From Candidatus Anaerostipes avistercoris (GTDB taxonomy: Bacteria > Bacillota > Clostridia > Lachnospirales > Lachnospiraceae), in assembly GCA_019119895.1 (NCBI GenBank), contig DWWD01000022.1, positions 1 through 58,024 of the forward strand: a DNA stretch of 58,024 bases, in the 5' to 3' direction. A model generated the notes under the pieces. The model was given only the letters and a program-made list of their open reading frames with translations. It did no database searches and had not been told where the DNA came from. Below are positions 31,132-40,082 of the stretch, one piece after another. A program made the translations under genes and the position numbers. Within the stretch, counting starts at the first letter, position 1. The number at the start of each line of letters is the position of its first letter.

Positions 31132-31800
31132 ATGCAGATGAAACTGAAAAAATTGATGATGATGATTCTCTGCGGCGTTATGGTGGGAATGCTGGCAGGA
31201 TGCAGTTCGAGCGGCGGAAGCAGTACCACAGAAGAGAATACAACGGAAAGCACAACAGAAAGCACCACAGCGGCAGACAGTTCTTCTGAGGATGCACAGA
31301 ATACAGAAGGAAGCGGCGGAAAAACACTGGTTGTTTATTATTCCGCAACAGGAAATACAGAGCGTGTGGCAAAAGTCATAGCAGACGCCACGGACGCAGA
31401 TATTTTTGAACTGCAGCCGACGGATCCATATACAGATGATGATCTGGACTGGACCAATGATAACAGCCGTGTGTCTCAGGAATATGCAAATGAAGACCAG
31501 AGAGACGTAGAATTAGAGTCAACAACGGTCGATAACTGGGATTCTTATGATACGGTCTTTATCGGTTATCCAATCTGGTGGGGAATCGCAGCATGGCCGG
31601 TCAATGGATTTGCAGAGAATAATGATTTCACAGGAAAAACCGTGATTCCGTTCTGTACCGCTGCATCTTCAGGAATCGGAGAAAGCGGAGACCTGCTGGA
31701 AGAAATGGCAGGAACCGGAAACTGGCAGGAAGGAGAACGATTCGGTTCAGGATCTTCTGATGCGGATATCCAGGAATGGGTTGACGGACTGAATTTATAA
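31132..31800 (+). CDS. Flavodoxin lipoprotein
   Basis: A 222-residue exported flavodoxin. The signal peptide ends at LAGC (Cys24); a Ser/Thr/Glu linker to about 62 follows, then a full flavodoxin: LVVYYSATGNTERVAK is the canonical FMN phosphate loop, YDTVFIGYPIWWGIAAWP the ring-binding loop, and FCTAASSGIG a third loop. AAAGG precedes ATG 31132. It ends the cluster segment that starts at 28355; a terminator follows. Confidence 0.85.
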   Translation: MQMKLKKLMMMILCGVMVGMLAGCSSSGGSSTTEENTTESTTESTTAADSSSEDAQNTEGSGGKTLVVYYSATGNTERVAKVIADATDADIFELQPTDPYTDDDLDWTNDNSRVSQEYANEDQRDVELESTTVDNWDSYDTVFIGYPIWWGIAAWPVNGFAENNDFTGKTVIPFCTAASSGIGESGDLLEEMAGTGNWQEGERFGSGSSDADIQEWVDGLNL

Positions 31801-31833
31801 AATAAAAACTACTTTGATAGAGGCAAACTATCT

Positions 31834-31862
31834 GTTGTAAATGAATCCGGTTCGAAGTATAA
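31834..31862 (+). promoter_or_regulatory. Candidate promoter upstream of the serine dehydratase remnant
   Basis: TTGTAA (31834-31839), 17 bp, TATAAT (31857-31862). The transcript would meet two hairpin terminators before the sda start, so a controlled leader is possible. Confidence 0.45.
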
Positions 31863-31869
31863 TGATTTC

Positions 31870-31911
31870 AGGCAGAGAGGCCGAAAGGCTTTCTTTGCCT
31901 TTCTTTATTTC
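31870..31911 (+). terminator. Terminator-like hairpin
   Basis: AGGCAGAGAGGCC and GGCTTTCTTTGCCT pair imperfectly around GAAA and are followed by TTCTTTATTT. Confidence 0.6.
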
Positions 31912-31915
31912 ATAG

Positions 31916-31944
31916 AAAAATCCTGCAGAAACAGGATTTTTTCT
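31916..31944 (+). terminator. Second terminator-like hairpin
   Basis: AAATCCTG/CAGGATTT with a CAGAAA loop and a run of T, 40 bases before the sda start. Confidence 0.7.
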
Positions 31945-31985
31945 GTAAAATCGGGAGATTATAACAACAGAAGAGGAGTGCAGAT

Positions 31986-32204
31986 ATGAATGTTTTTGAA
32001 ATACTTGGCCCGGTTATGGTCGGGCCGTCCAGTTCACATACGGCCGGAGCCGTGCGGATCGGGCTGATGACCAGAAAGCTGCTGGCACAGCGGCCTGTTG
32101 AAGCTGTCATTGGCATGTATGGTTCTTTTGCGGCAACAGGACGGGGGCATGGAACAGACAGAGCACTGGTCGCCGGACTGCTGGGAATGTGGAAGAATAC
32201 GTAA
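31986..32204 (+). pseudogene. sdaAB: L-serine dehydratase beta subunit, 3' truncated
   Basis: Residues 1-68 are the unmistakable N terminus of the iron-sulfur L-serine dehydratase beta subunit ([22 protein letters not shown], then [23 protein letters not shown]). The frame then runs four further codons into the alpha-subunit sequence in the wrong frame and stops. About two thirds of the beta subunit is missing. It is fused by deletion to the alpha-subunit remnant. GAGGAGTG precedes the ATG. The enzyme would deaminate serine to pyruvate; this copy cannot. Confidence 0.8.
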
Positions 32205-32833
32205 AAGAAGGAAAGGCGCTCTGCGGGCCGCTTGTCGGCAAAGTCATTGCCGGAGCGCTGCAAATGGGAGAATCAAATGCCTGTATGAAAAGAATCGTGG
32301 CAGCTCCTACGGCAGGTGCCTGCGGAGTGCTGCCGGCAGTTCTTGTGCCGTATGAGCAGGAACAAAAGATACCGGAACAAAAGATCCTGGAAGCTTTATA
32401 CACGGCATCGGGCATCGGGCAGGTGATTGCGCTGCGGGCAAGTATTGCAGGGGCTTCCGGCGGCTGTCAGGCAGAGATCGGAACTGCCAGCGCCATGGCG
32501 GCAGGAGCTGTGATTCATCTTCAGGAAGGAACCGGTGAACAGATCATACATGGAGCCGCCATGTCACTGAAAAACCTGCTTGGTCTTGTCTGCGATCCGG
32601 TTGCCGGCTTGGTGGAAATTCCCTGCGTAAAACGAAATGTGGCGGGAGCTGTCATTGCCTTATCGTCAGCTGACATGGCTCTGGCAGGAATCAAAAGCCG
32701 GATTTCGCCGGATCAGGTCATTGACGCCATGAAAGAAGTCGGCGATCTGATGGACGTCAGATTAAAAGAAACCGGCCGCGGAGGACTGGCGGGAACGCGG
32801 GAAGGACAGGAAATGGCAGAGACTCTGACTTGA
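32189..32833 (+). pseudogene. sdaAA: L-serine dehydratase alpha subunit, 5' truncated
   Basis: 214 codons matching the alpha subunit from about a quarter of the way in: MGESNACMKRIVAAPTAGACGV, ASIAGASGGCQAEIGTASAMAA and CDPVAGLVEIPCVKRNVAG with the cluster cysteines. The N-terminal 70-80 residues are absent; the open frame begins at a GTG in the junction. The 16-base overlap with the beta remnant in another frame marks a deletion joining the two genes. The usual bicistron or single fusion is about 500 residues. Confidence 0.8.
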
Positions 32834-32868
32834 CAAACTATCAATGGAGTGTAAGGGAGGTGAAACAA

Positions 32869-33111
32869 ATGGAGACTGGTACATTATTGAGGAAAATTCA
32901 TATGGACTGTCCTTTGTGTGGAAAAACACATGAAGTTGAAGAAAGAAAACGTGTTACATCAATTGTGTTAAAGGGTGAAGAAGTAACTTATGAAGAAAGG
33001 TTTTATTTTTGCGCCAATGCAAAAGAAGATGAAAATGAGTTTGAAACAGGATCGATGACCAACGAAAACCTTTTAAATGCGAGAAATAAGAAGTTTTTAA
33101 AGATATCTTAA
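32869..33111 (+). CDS. YgiT/MqsA-type zinc-ribbon protein lacking the HTH domain
   Basis: An 80-residue protein with a zinc ribbon (CPLC near residue 14 and a later FC) and the segment FETGSMTNENLLNARN, which in YgiT/MqsA-type antitoxins leads into a helix-turn-helix. Here it ends six residues later (KKFLKIS), so DNA binding is absent. GGGAGGTG precedes the ATG. No toxin gene is adjacent. It may be a truncated remnant or a small zinc-binding protein. Confidence 0.6.
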   Translation: METGTLLRKIHMDCPLCGKTHEVEERKRVTSIVLKGEEVTYEERFYFCANAKEDENEFETGSMTNENLLNARNKKFLKIS

Positions 33112-33173
33112 TTCAATCTATGATTTTTTAGTTTGTCAAAATTATGATGCTGAACAGAAAAATAGTTTTGCTC

Positions 33174-33204
33174 TTGACCGGTTGTTGCCATCGGTTGCTA
33201 TAAT
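33174..33204 (+). promoter_or_regulatory. Promoter with 19-bp spacer, MerR-type
   Basis: TTGACC (33174-33179) and TATAAT (33199-33204), 19 bp apart, with ACCG/CGGT half-sites in the spacer. Similar to 27438-27468. Confidence 0.55.
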
Positions 33205-33235
33205 ATTGAAAAATTCAATGGAAAGGAAGAATAGG

Positions 33236-33769
33236 ATGAATAAGAAACTGATTATATATTATTCAATGGATGGCAACACAAAGATAATCGCAGACATGAT
33301 ACAAAAAGAAACCGGCGCAGACAGCGTTATGCTTCGTCCGGCTGTTCCATATACAGGAACCGACGAAGAGATTGTAAGTCAGGGAAAGGATGAAACAAAC
33401 CGGGGATTTATGCCGGAGCTGGAAGAGATTCCGGTAAATATCGACGATTATGACACGATCATGATTGGAACTCCTACATGGTGGTACACAATGGCTCCAG
33501 TCATCTTATCATTTATTGCCCATCATGATCTGTCAGGGAAAACAGTCATTCCATTTCAGACACATGCCGGATGGCCAGGACATGCATTAGAGGATATAAA
33601 GGAAGCAACAAAGGGAGCGGAAGTGAAAAACGGGATGAAAATTCAATTCAGCGCACAGGAATTTGGAAAGCTGGTGACCCCGGAAAAAGAAGTAGAAAAA
33701 TGGATGAAACATTATAAGAAGAAAGAGATATCGGTTGAGACAGCCGGTATCTTTTTATTTATGTTTTAA
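33236..33769 (+). CDS. Cytosolic flavodoxin
   Basis: A 177-residue flavodoxin without signal peptide. LIIYYSMDGNTKIIADM is the FMN phosphate loop, YDTIMIGTPTWWYTMAP the ring loop, and FQTHAGWPGHALEDI a later loop. ATG 33236 follows AAAGGAAG. The C-terminal residues are encoded within the terminator hairpin (33727 onward), so the end is compactly arranged. Electron carrier for partner reductases is inference. Confidence 0.83.
   Translation: MNKKLIIYYSMDGNTKIIADMIQKETGADSVMLRPAVPYTGTDEEIVSQGKDETNRGFMPELEEIPVNIDDYDTIMIGTPTWWYTMAPVILSFIAHHDLSGKTVIPFQTHAGWPGHALEDIKEATKGAEVKNGMKIQFSAQEFGKLVTPEKEVEKWMKHYKKKEISVETAGIFLFMF
33727..33759 (+). terminator. Terminator overlapping the flavodoxin 3' end
   Basis: GATATCGG/CCGGTATC stem and TTTTTATTT, located inside the last codons of the flavodoxin gene. 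Confidence 0.7.
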
Positions 33770-33874
33770 AAGCATGATGAAAGATAAAAACTGGGTATTG
33801 GAAATCTTTATGACGCTGTGTCAAAATAATAGTAGAAGAATGAAAACAGGATGAAAGAAAATGGAGGCGCTATA

Positions 33875-34408
33875 ATGAAGATTATTGTTTTACAGGGAAG
33901 TCCCAATAAAAACGGATCCACTCATATTTTAACAGAGGCATTTACAAAGGGAGCCGAAGAAGCAGGACATCAGGTTCAGCGATTTGACCTGACAGATTAT
34001 AAAGTCAATCCATGTACCGGATGTGTGGCGTGCGGCTATGAAGGACCGTGTGTGCAGAAAGACGATAATCAGAAAATCCGGAAAGCAGTTCTGGGCGCGG
34101 ATATGATTGTGTTTGCAACTCCGCTCTATTATTATGGAATGTCAGCGCAGCTTAAGATTGTCATTGACCGTTTCTGCGCTTATAACAGCAGCATTACACG
34201 GAAACATATGAAGTCAGCCCTGCTGACTGTCGCATGGAACAGCGATGACTGGACGTTTGACGCACTGGAAAGCCATTACAAGACGCTGGTGAGATATCTG
34301 GATTTCGAAGACCAGGGAATGGTTCTGGGAAGAGGCTGCGGAAGCCCTTCCATGACGAGAAACAGCGGTTATCCGGAAAAAGCCTATGAACTGGGCAGAC
34401 AGTTATAG
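33875..34408 (+). CDS. NADPH-dependent FMN reductase family flavoprotein
   Basis: A 177-residue flavodoxin-fold protein: IIVLQGSPNKNGSTHIL is the FMN loop, NPCTGCVACGYEGPC a cysteine segment and ATPLYYYGMSAQLKIVIDRF the dimer/flavin region. ATG 33875 follows GGAGG. It is 16 bases upstream of an aldo/keto reductase and probably co-expressed with it. Confidence 0.83.
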   Translation: MKIIVLQGSPNKNGSTHILTEAFTKGAEEAGHQVQRFDLTDYKVNPCTGCVACGYEGPCVQKDDNQKIRKAVLGADMIVFATPLYYYGMSAQLKIVIDRFCAYNSSITRKHMKSALLTVAWNSDDWTFDALESHYKTLVRYLDFEDQGMVLGRGCGSPSMTRNSGYPEKAYELGRQL

Positions 34409-34424
34409 AAAAGAAGGTGTTGGA

Positions 34425-35420
<996 letters not shown>

Positions 35421-35425
35421 TCAAC

Positions 35426-36325
35426 ATGGAGACCATTTGTTTAAATAATAATGTAGATATGCCGCAGCTGGGATTCGGTGTTTTTCAGATCACCGATGAA
35501 GAGGTGTGCAGACAGAGTGTTTTAAATGCGCTTAAGACCGGATACCGGCTGATTGATACCGCAGCATGTTATGGAAATGAAAGAGCAGTGGGCGCTGCAG
35601 TCAGAGACAGCGGAATCGCAAGGGAAGAAATATTTCTTACTTCCAAAGTATGGATCCAGGATGCAGGTTATGAGAAAACGAAAAAATCGTTTGAGAAGAC
35701 TCTGGAAAATCTGGGAACAGATTATCTGGATCTTTATCTGATCCATATGCCATACGGTGATTATTACGGAAGCTGGAAGGCCATGGAAGAATTATATAAA
35801 GAAGGAAAAATCAGAGCCATTGGAGTCTGCAATTTTGAGGCAGACCGGCTGACGGATCTCATTTTAAACAATGAAGTGACGCCGGCAGTCAATCAGATGG
35901 AAATGCATCCGTTCTGTCAGCAGAAAAACCTGAGAGACGTCATGGAACAGTATCAGATAAAAATGATGGCGTGGGCGCCGTTTGCCGAGGGAATGAATGG
36001 GATTTTTACAAATGAACTGCTGAAAAGCATCGGCGAAAAATATGGAAAGAGTCCGGCGCAGGTTATCTTAAGGTGGATGAGACAGAATGGAATTATAGCC
36101 ATTCCGAAATCCGTCCATGAAGAAAGAATCAGAGAAAACTATGCTATTGATGATTTTGTATTATCTCCGGAAGATATGATACAGATTTCCCAGATGGATA
36201 CAGGCAGAAGTCACATTCTGGAAATCAGAAATCTGGCAGAGGTATACCGGCTAAGCCATGGAAATGGATCTTTCTTCAAGGGAATCTATCAAAAATCTGA
36301 TTGCAAAAGCACAGGAATATGGTGA
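35426..36325 (+). CDS. Aldo/keto reductase, diketogluconate reductase-like, with altered C terminus
   Basis: An AKR5-type enzyme of 299 residues: IDTAACYGNE (Asp, Tyr), LTSKVW (Lys), YLIHMPYGDYY (His) and IPKSVHEERIREN (cofactor phosphate). ATG 35426 follows AAAGGAG. After EVYRLS, where relatives end, about 25 residues (HGNGSFFKGIYQK onward) come from reading a downstream SDR gene in the wrong frame, so a deletion removed the original stop. The catalytic part looks intact and the enzyme may be active. Confidence 0.75.
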   Translation: METICLNNNVDMPQLGFGVFQITDEEVCRQSVLNALKTGYRLIDTAACYGNERAVGAAVRDSGIAREEIFLTSKVWIQDAGYEKTKKSFEKTLENLGTDYLDLYLIHMPYGDYYGSWKAMEELYKEGKIRAIGVCNFEADRLTDLILNNEVTPAVNQMEMHPFCQQKNLRDVMEQYQIKMMAWAPFAEGMNGIFTNELLKSIGEKYGKSPAQVILRWMRQNGIIAIPKSVHEERIRENYAIDDFVLSPEDMIQISQMDTGRSHILEIRNLAEVYRLSHGNGSFFKGIYQKSDCKSTGIW

Positions 36326-36941
36326 TATTACGATGCTTGTTAATGCGGCGGGGGTATCTCCAAGTCAGGCTCCGATTGAAGCTATCTTAAAAGTTGATTT
36401 ATATGGAACAGCTGTTCTTCTGGAGGAAGTCGGAAAAGTCATCAAAGAAGGCGGCGTGGGAGTTACGATTTCCAGCCAGTCCGGACATAGAATGCCGGCG
36501 CTTACCCCGGAAGAAGACGAGCAGCTTGCATGTACTCCAACAGAAGAATTATTAAATCTGGAAATTCTCCAGCCGGAAAATATCAAAGATACACTGCATG
36601 CTTATCAGATGGCAAAACGCTGCAATGAAAAACGAGTGATGGCAGAGTCTGTGAAATGGGGAGAAAAGGGAGCCCGTGTTAATTCTATCTCTCCGGGAAT
36701 CATTGTGACGCCGCTGGCAATCGATGAGTTCAATGGTCCGCGTGGTGATTTCTATAAAAATATGTTTGCAAAATGCCCTGCCGGACGTCCGGGAACCGCA
36801 GATGAAGTTGCCAATGTGGCAGAACTGCTGATGAGCGATAAAGGGGCCTTCATTACCGGTTCAGATTTCCTGATCGATGGCGGTGCAACAGCATCTTATT
36901 TCTATGGACCGCTGAAACCAGAGGAATCAAATGTCAGATAA
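36258..36941 (+). pseudogene. Short-chain dehydrogenase, 5' truncated and fused to the AKR gene
   Basis: 227 codons matching an SDR from strand 3 onward: DITMLVNAAGVSPSQ, TISSQSGH (catalytic Ser), YQMAKRCNEK (Tyr and Lys), SPGIIVTPL and a C-terminal ITGSDFLIDGGATASY. The N-terminal Rossmann region with the GxxxGxG loop (about 55 residues) is missing, and the frame begins inside the AKR coding sequence. Cofactor binding is therefore lost. Confidence 0.72.
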
Positions 36942-37215
36942 AGATAAAATCAGAAACCGTTATATACAAATGTACCAGACAAAGGAAGAATTTATTCAGG
37001 CAGTTCAGAATGGAACGCTTAACTATGACTCTGTCCGCCATCGATCCATTGATGTCCGCCTTCATGAGAATGAGGCAGAACTGACCGGGAAGAGCCTGGT
37101 CCATGCATCGGTATTTGGAGGCAGATGGAATACATGGCGCCTGCAGATTAACTGTTCCCTGAAAAAAGAAAATAATATCTGGATGATCACAAGCGCAAAA
37201 GCTTCAACGTTTTGA
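36931..37215 (+). pseudogene. DUF4440/NTF2-like protein with internal deletion
   Basis: 94 codons starting within the SDR stop region. The C-terminal part (QTKEEFIQAVQNGTLNY, FGGRWNTWRLQINCSLKK, ITSAKASTF) matches the DUF4440 NTF2-like family of about 125 residues. The N-terminal helices are shortened: MSDKDKIRNRYIQM joins directly to YQTKEEF, dropping about 30 residues that normally contain an LVHMTG-type motif. The frame is preserved, so a product may still form. Confidence 0.55.
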
Positions 37216-37233
37216 TATATCCTGATATACAAC

Positions 37234-37294
37234 AAAACAGGCATTTCCATGCTGTCTGCGAAAGGCAGAAGCAGCAGAGGGAATGCCTGTTTTG
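37234..37294. terminator. Long bidirectional terminator hairpin
   Basis: AAAACAGGCATT and AATGCCTGTTTT form the base of a long stem-loop with an inner CTGC/GCAG stem, between convergent genes. A-rich and T-rich flanks allow use from both sides. Confidence 0.7.
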
Positions 37295-37369
37295 CAGTTC
37301 AAATGTATAAAAAGAATTTGGGAACAGAGCAGAAAATTACGATCTTCTGTATCGGAAGACAGTATTCTT

Positions 37370-38629
37370 TTACGGGAAAATTCCCTTGATCTGTTCGGTA
37401 TAAACGAGTTTTCGAAGAGCCACGATATATGCGGCCATACGGAAAGAACAGTGACATTCTTCGGTTACATCCAGAATGCTCTGAAAAGATCTGCTCATAA
37501 GTTTTTCCAGCATTTTATTAACCTGATCACGGTCCCAGGTCAGTTCCTGTATATTTTGAACCCACTCGAAGTAAGAAACAATGACGCCGCCGCTGTTGGC
37601 AAAAATATCAGGAATCAGTATAATGCCTCTTTTTTCCAATATAGCGTCTGCTTCTTCTGTAGTTGGACCGTTGGCGGCTTCTACAATATAAGAGCAGCGG
37701 AGCTGATCTGCGTTTTGTTCTGTGATCTGATTTTCCATGGCAGCCGGGACAAGAACATCGCATGGACAGGTCAGAACTTCTTCGTTGGAAATATGCCGGA
37801 TGCCCGGTGCGTCATAGTCCTTTAAAAGTGCATTTTCTTTTTCCAGAAAAACAGAAATGGTATCAATATCAAGACCATCCTCACAAAAAAGACCTCCGGA
37901 AATATCACTGATGGCAACGACTTTCACCCCTCTGTGGTAAAATACACGGGCAGCGTTTGCCCCTACATTTCCCATTCCCTGAATTGCAGCGGTAGTTCCT
38001 GCAAGCTGTTTTCCTTCTCTGGCGAGAAGAAGTTTGGTGCTGATCACAACACCGCGGCCGGTAGCGGAATTCCTTCCTCTGGAACCGGCAAGTTCCACTG
38101 GTTTTCCGGTTACAACGCCCGGACACGGATGGCCTTTAAGCTGACTGTAGGTGTCCAGAACCCAGGCCATGGTCTGGGGATTGGTATTTATGTCCGGCGC
38201 AGGAATATCAGTATCGGAACCGATGATCGGGGCAATGGCAAAGGTATAGCGGCGGGTAAGGCTTCTGAGCTCTCTTTTGGAAAGGGTGTGAGGATCTACC
38301 TTGATGCCGCCTTTAGCGCCGCCGTATGGAATATCCGCAACGGCGCATTTCAGCGTCATCCATGTGGCCAGTGCTTTTACTTCATTTAAATTACAATCCT
38401 GGTGATAGCGGATTCCTCCTTTAAAAGGACCGCGGATGTTGGAATGCTGCACCCTGTATCCCTCAAAAACTTTTACGCTTCCATCATCCATCTCCACGGG
38501 AAGATAGACTTTGGTCTCGCGCTGAGGATTTTTTAATATTTCGAACATGGACTGGTCAATATGGCCGATTTCCATTGCTTTTGTCATAGTGTCAATTACA
38601 TTTGTGTACGGGTCATAAGTGTGTGACAT
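37370..38629 (-). CDS. gdhA: Glutamate dehydrogenase
   Basis: A 419-residue hexameric-type enzyme interconverting glutamate and 2-oxoglutarate plus ammonia. GPFKGGIRYHQ and PYGGAKGGI (catalytic Lys) form the N-terminal substrate site; SATGRGV and QGMGNVGANAA form the Rossmann nucleotide site; DIFANSGGVIVSYFEW is the C-terminal signature. ATG 38629 follows AAGGAG; the track start nine codons upstream has no binding site. It diverges from an Lrp/AsnC regulator, its probable regulator. Confidence 0.94.
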   Translation of the reverse strand: MSHTYDPYTNVIDTMTKAMEIGHIDQSMFEILKNPQRETKVYLPVEMDDGSVKVFEGYRVQHSNIRGPFKGGIRYHQDCNLNEVKALATWMTLKCAVADIPYGGAKGGIKVDPHTLSKRELRSLTRRYTFAIAPIIGSDTDIPAPDINTNPQTMAWVLDTYSQLKGHPCPGVVTGKPVELAGSRGRNSATGRGVVISTKLLLAREGKQLAGTTAAIQGMGNVGANAARVFYHRGVKVVAISDISGGLFCEDGLDIDTISVFLEKENALLKDYDAPGIRHISNEEVLTCPCDVLVPAAMENQITEQNADQLRCSYIVEAANGPTTEEADAILEKRGIILIPDIFANSGGVIVSYFEWVQNIQELTWDRDQVNKMLEKLMSRSFQSILDVTEECHCSFRMAAYIVALRKLVYTEQIKGIFP

Positions 38630-38804
38630 GTTTGTTCTCCTTGGTTGTAGATTCATTGGTGCGCATCAACTATAGAAATCGTAAAACTTTTGCAGAAAGA
38701 AAGTCAAGAAAAGCAAAAAATAACAAAAAATAATCAGGGATTTGAAAAAAATACTTAAAAACAAAAGGCAAAAGAGGATCTTTTCATAAAAAAATGAACC
38801 GGCA

Positions 38805-38833
38805 TTGACAATTAGAAAACAGACTGTTATCCT
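38805..38833 (+). promoter_or_regulatory. Promoter of the leader peptide-Lrp unit
   Basis: TTGACA (38805-38810), 17 bp, TATCCT (38828-38833). Confidence 0.65.
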
Positions 38834-38869
38834 GAAAATGTAAAATAATTACAGAATGTGAGAGGTACA

Positions 38870-38938
38870 ATGGCGTATCCACCAAAGTGGTGGAACGCCT
38901 TTTTCTTTTGCTGGGCAAAAGGAGATCCGGTATTTTAA
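38870..38938 (+). CDS. Candidate 22-residue leader peptide
   Basis: A short frame from ATG 38870 to TAA 38936-38938 after an AGAGG-like binding site. It encodes MAYPPKWWNAFFFCWAKG followed by DPVF, extraordinarily rich in Trp and Phe (three and four). The terminator hairpin 38872-38899 is formed by its own first ten codons. It lies 32 bases before the Lrp/AsnC start. A leader-peptide attenuator is a good hypothesis but unproven. Confidence 0.5.
   Translation: MAYPPKWWNAFFFCWAKGDPVF
38872..38909 (+). terminator. Attenuator/terminator inside the leader peptide
   Basis: GGCGT and CCACC pair with GGTGG and ACGCC around an AAAGT loop, followed by TTTTTCTTTT. It lies between promoter and Lrp gene with no other gene before it, so it acts as an attenuator. 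Confidence 0.75.
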
Positions 38939-38970
38939 ATAAACCAGGATAGAAGGAGAAGTGACATACG

Positions 38971-39420
38971 ATGAAAAAAGACATTTTGGACAAAATCGAT
39001 CAGACAATACTGAAAATCCTGCAGGAAAACGCAAAAACACCTTTAAAAGAAATTGCAAATCAGGTCTATTTGTCCACACCGGCTGTATCCGCAAGAATTG
39101 AAAAGATGGAAAAAGAAGGAATTATCACAGGATATCAGGCGCAGATCAATCCGGAGGCACTGGGATACCATATAAAAGCATTTATCAATCTGGAAGTTGC
39201 ACCGGAAGATAAAAAGGAATTCTATCCCTATGTAAAAGCGTGTCCGAATGTGATTGAGTGCAATTGTGTGACCGGCGATTATTCCATGATCCTGGAAGTG
39301 TTATTCAGAAGCACGGTAGAACTGGATCAGTTTATCGGAGAACTGCAGAGATTTGGAAGAACAAAAACCCTGATCGTATTCTCCACATCAGTGGAACACA
39401 GAGGAATTCATGTGCTTTGA
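38971..39420 (+). CDS. Lrp/AsnC family transcriptional regulator
   Basis: A 149-residue feast/famine regulator. The N-terminal helix-turn-helix (DKIDQTILKILQENAKTPLKE, IANQVYLSTPAVSARIEKME) is followed by the RAM effector domain (YVKACPNVIECNCVTGDYSMIL). These proteins sense amino acids as octamers. It is divergent from glutamate dehydrogenase, a fitting target. A promoter, leader peptide and attenuator lie immediately upstream. Confidence 0.9.
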   Translation: MKKDILDKIDQTILKILQENAKTPLKEIANQVYLSTPAVSARIEKMEKEGIITGYQAQINPEALGYHIKAFINLEVAPEDKKEFYPYVKACPNVIECNCVTGDYSMILEVLFRSTVELDQFIGELQRFGRTKTLIVFSTSVEHRGIHVL

Positions 39421-39520
39421 ATTGTTTATGCTTGATTCTGACAATGTAATAAGATACGATAATTTAAAAACAAGAGATATTAACCATAAATAAATATATT
39501 GCAGCAGGAGGCAGAATGAA

Positions 39521-40081
39521 ATGGCACTGGAAGCAGAAATTAAAATTCCTGTGAATGATCTGGAAACAGTGATAAAACGGCTGAAACAGGAAGGATTTCA
39601 GGAAACAGAGGTTTGTCGGGAAGAAGATACGTACTTTAATAGTCCATATTATGATATGAAGGAAAAGGACAAGGCTCTGAGAATTCGCAGAAGCCGGAAT
39701 ATGCAGACAGGTGAAGAATGGGCTCAGCTGAACTGCAAAGGAGCAAAATTAGATCAGATCTCCATGGCAAGAAAAGAACTGGAAACAGAGATCCGGGAGC
39801 CGGAAATCATAGAAGGAATCTTAAAAGAACTGGGATTTGAACCGCTGAGCATTCAGGTCATCAAAACAAGGCGTACACTCTCTAATGGGGAGATCACGGC
39901 AGCTGCAGACCGGGTGGAAGGACTGGGAGAATTTCTGGAACTGGAGATCATAGCAGAAAGAGAGAGTCAGAGGGAAGAATGTCTGGAAAAAATTAGCCGG
40001 GTTCTGCGGGCGATCGGATATAAAATGGAGCAGACCGTCAGGACATCTTATCTGTCCATGCTGTTTGGAAAGAGGGGCTGA
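39521..40081 (+). CDS. CYTH domain protein (class IV adenylate cyclase/thiamine triphosphatase-like)
   Basis: A 186-residue soluble protein with the N-terminal E-x-E-x-K motif (EAEIKI), REEDTYFNSP, ALRIRR, and LGEFLELEI, all typical of CyaB/thiamine-triphosphatase tunnel-fold enzymes acting on triphosphorylated substrates. The substrate cannot be told. CAGGAGG precedes the ATG. The AraC gene begins one base after its stop. Confidence 0.85.
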   Translation: MALEAEIKIPVNDLETVIKRLKQEGFQETEVCREEDTYFNSPYYDMKEKDKALRIRRSRNMQTGEEWAQLNCKGAKLDQISMARKELETEIREPEIIEGILKELGFEPLSIQVIKTRRTLSNGEITAAADRVEGLGEFLELEIIAERESQREECLEKISRVLRAIGYKMEQTVRTSYLSMLFGKRG

Positions 40082-40082
40082 T

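Noticed and set aside
31834-31985. Riboswitch in the sda leader
   Set aside because: Two terminator-like hairpins are present but no conserved aptamer pattern could be recognised.
37283-37825. 180-codon plus-strand open frame
   Set aside because: Lies antisense within gdhA, no ribosome binding site, composition is a mirror of the dehydrogenase gene.
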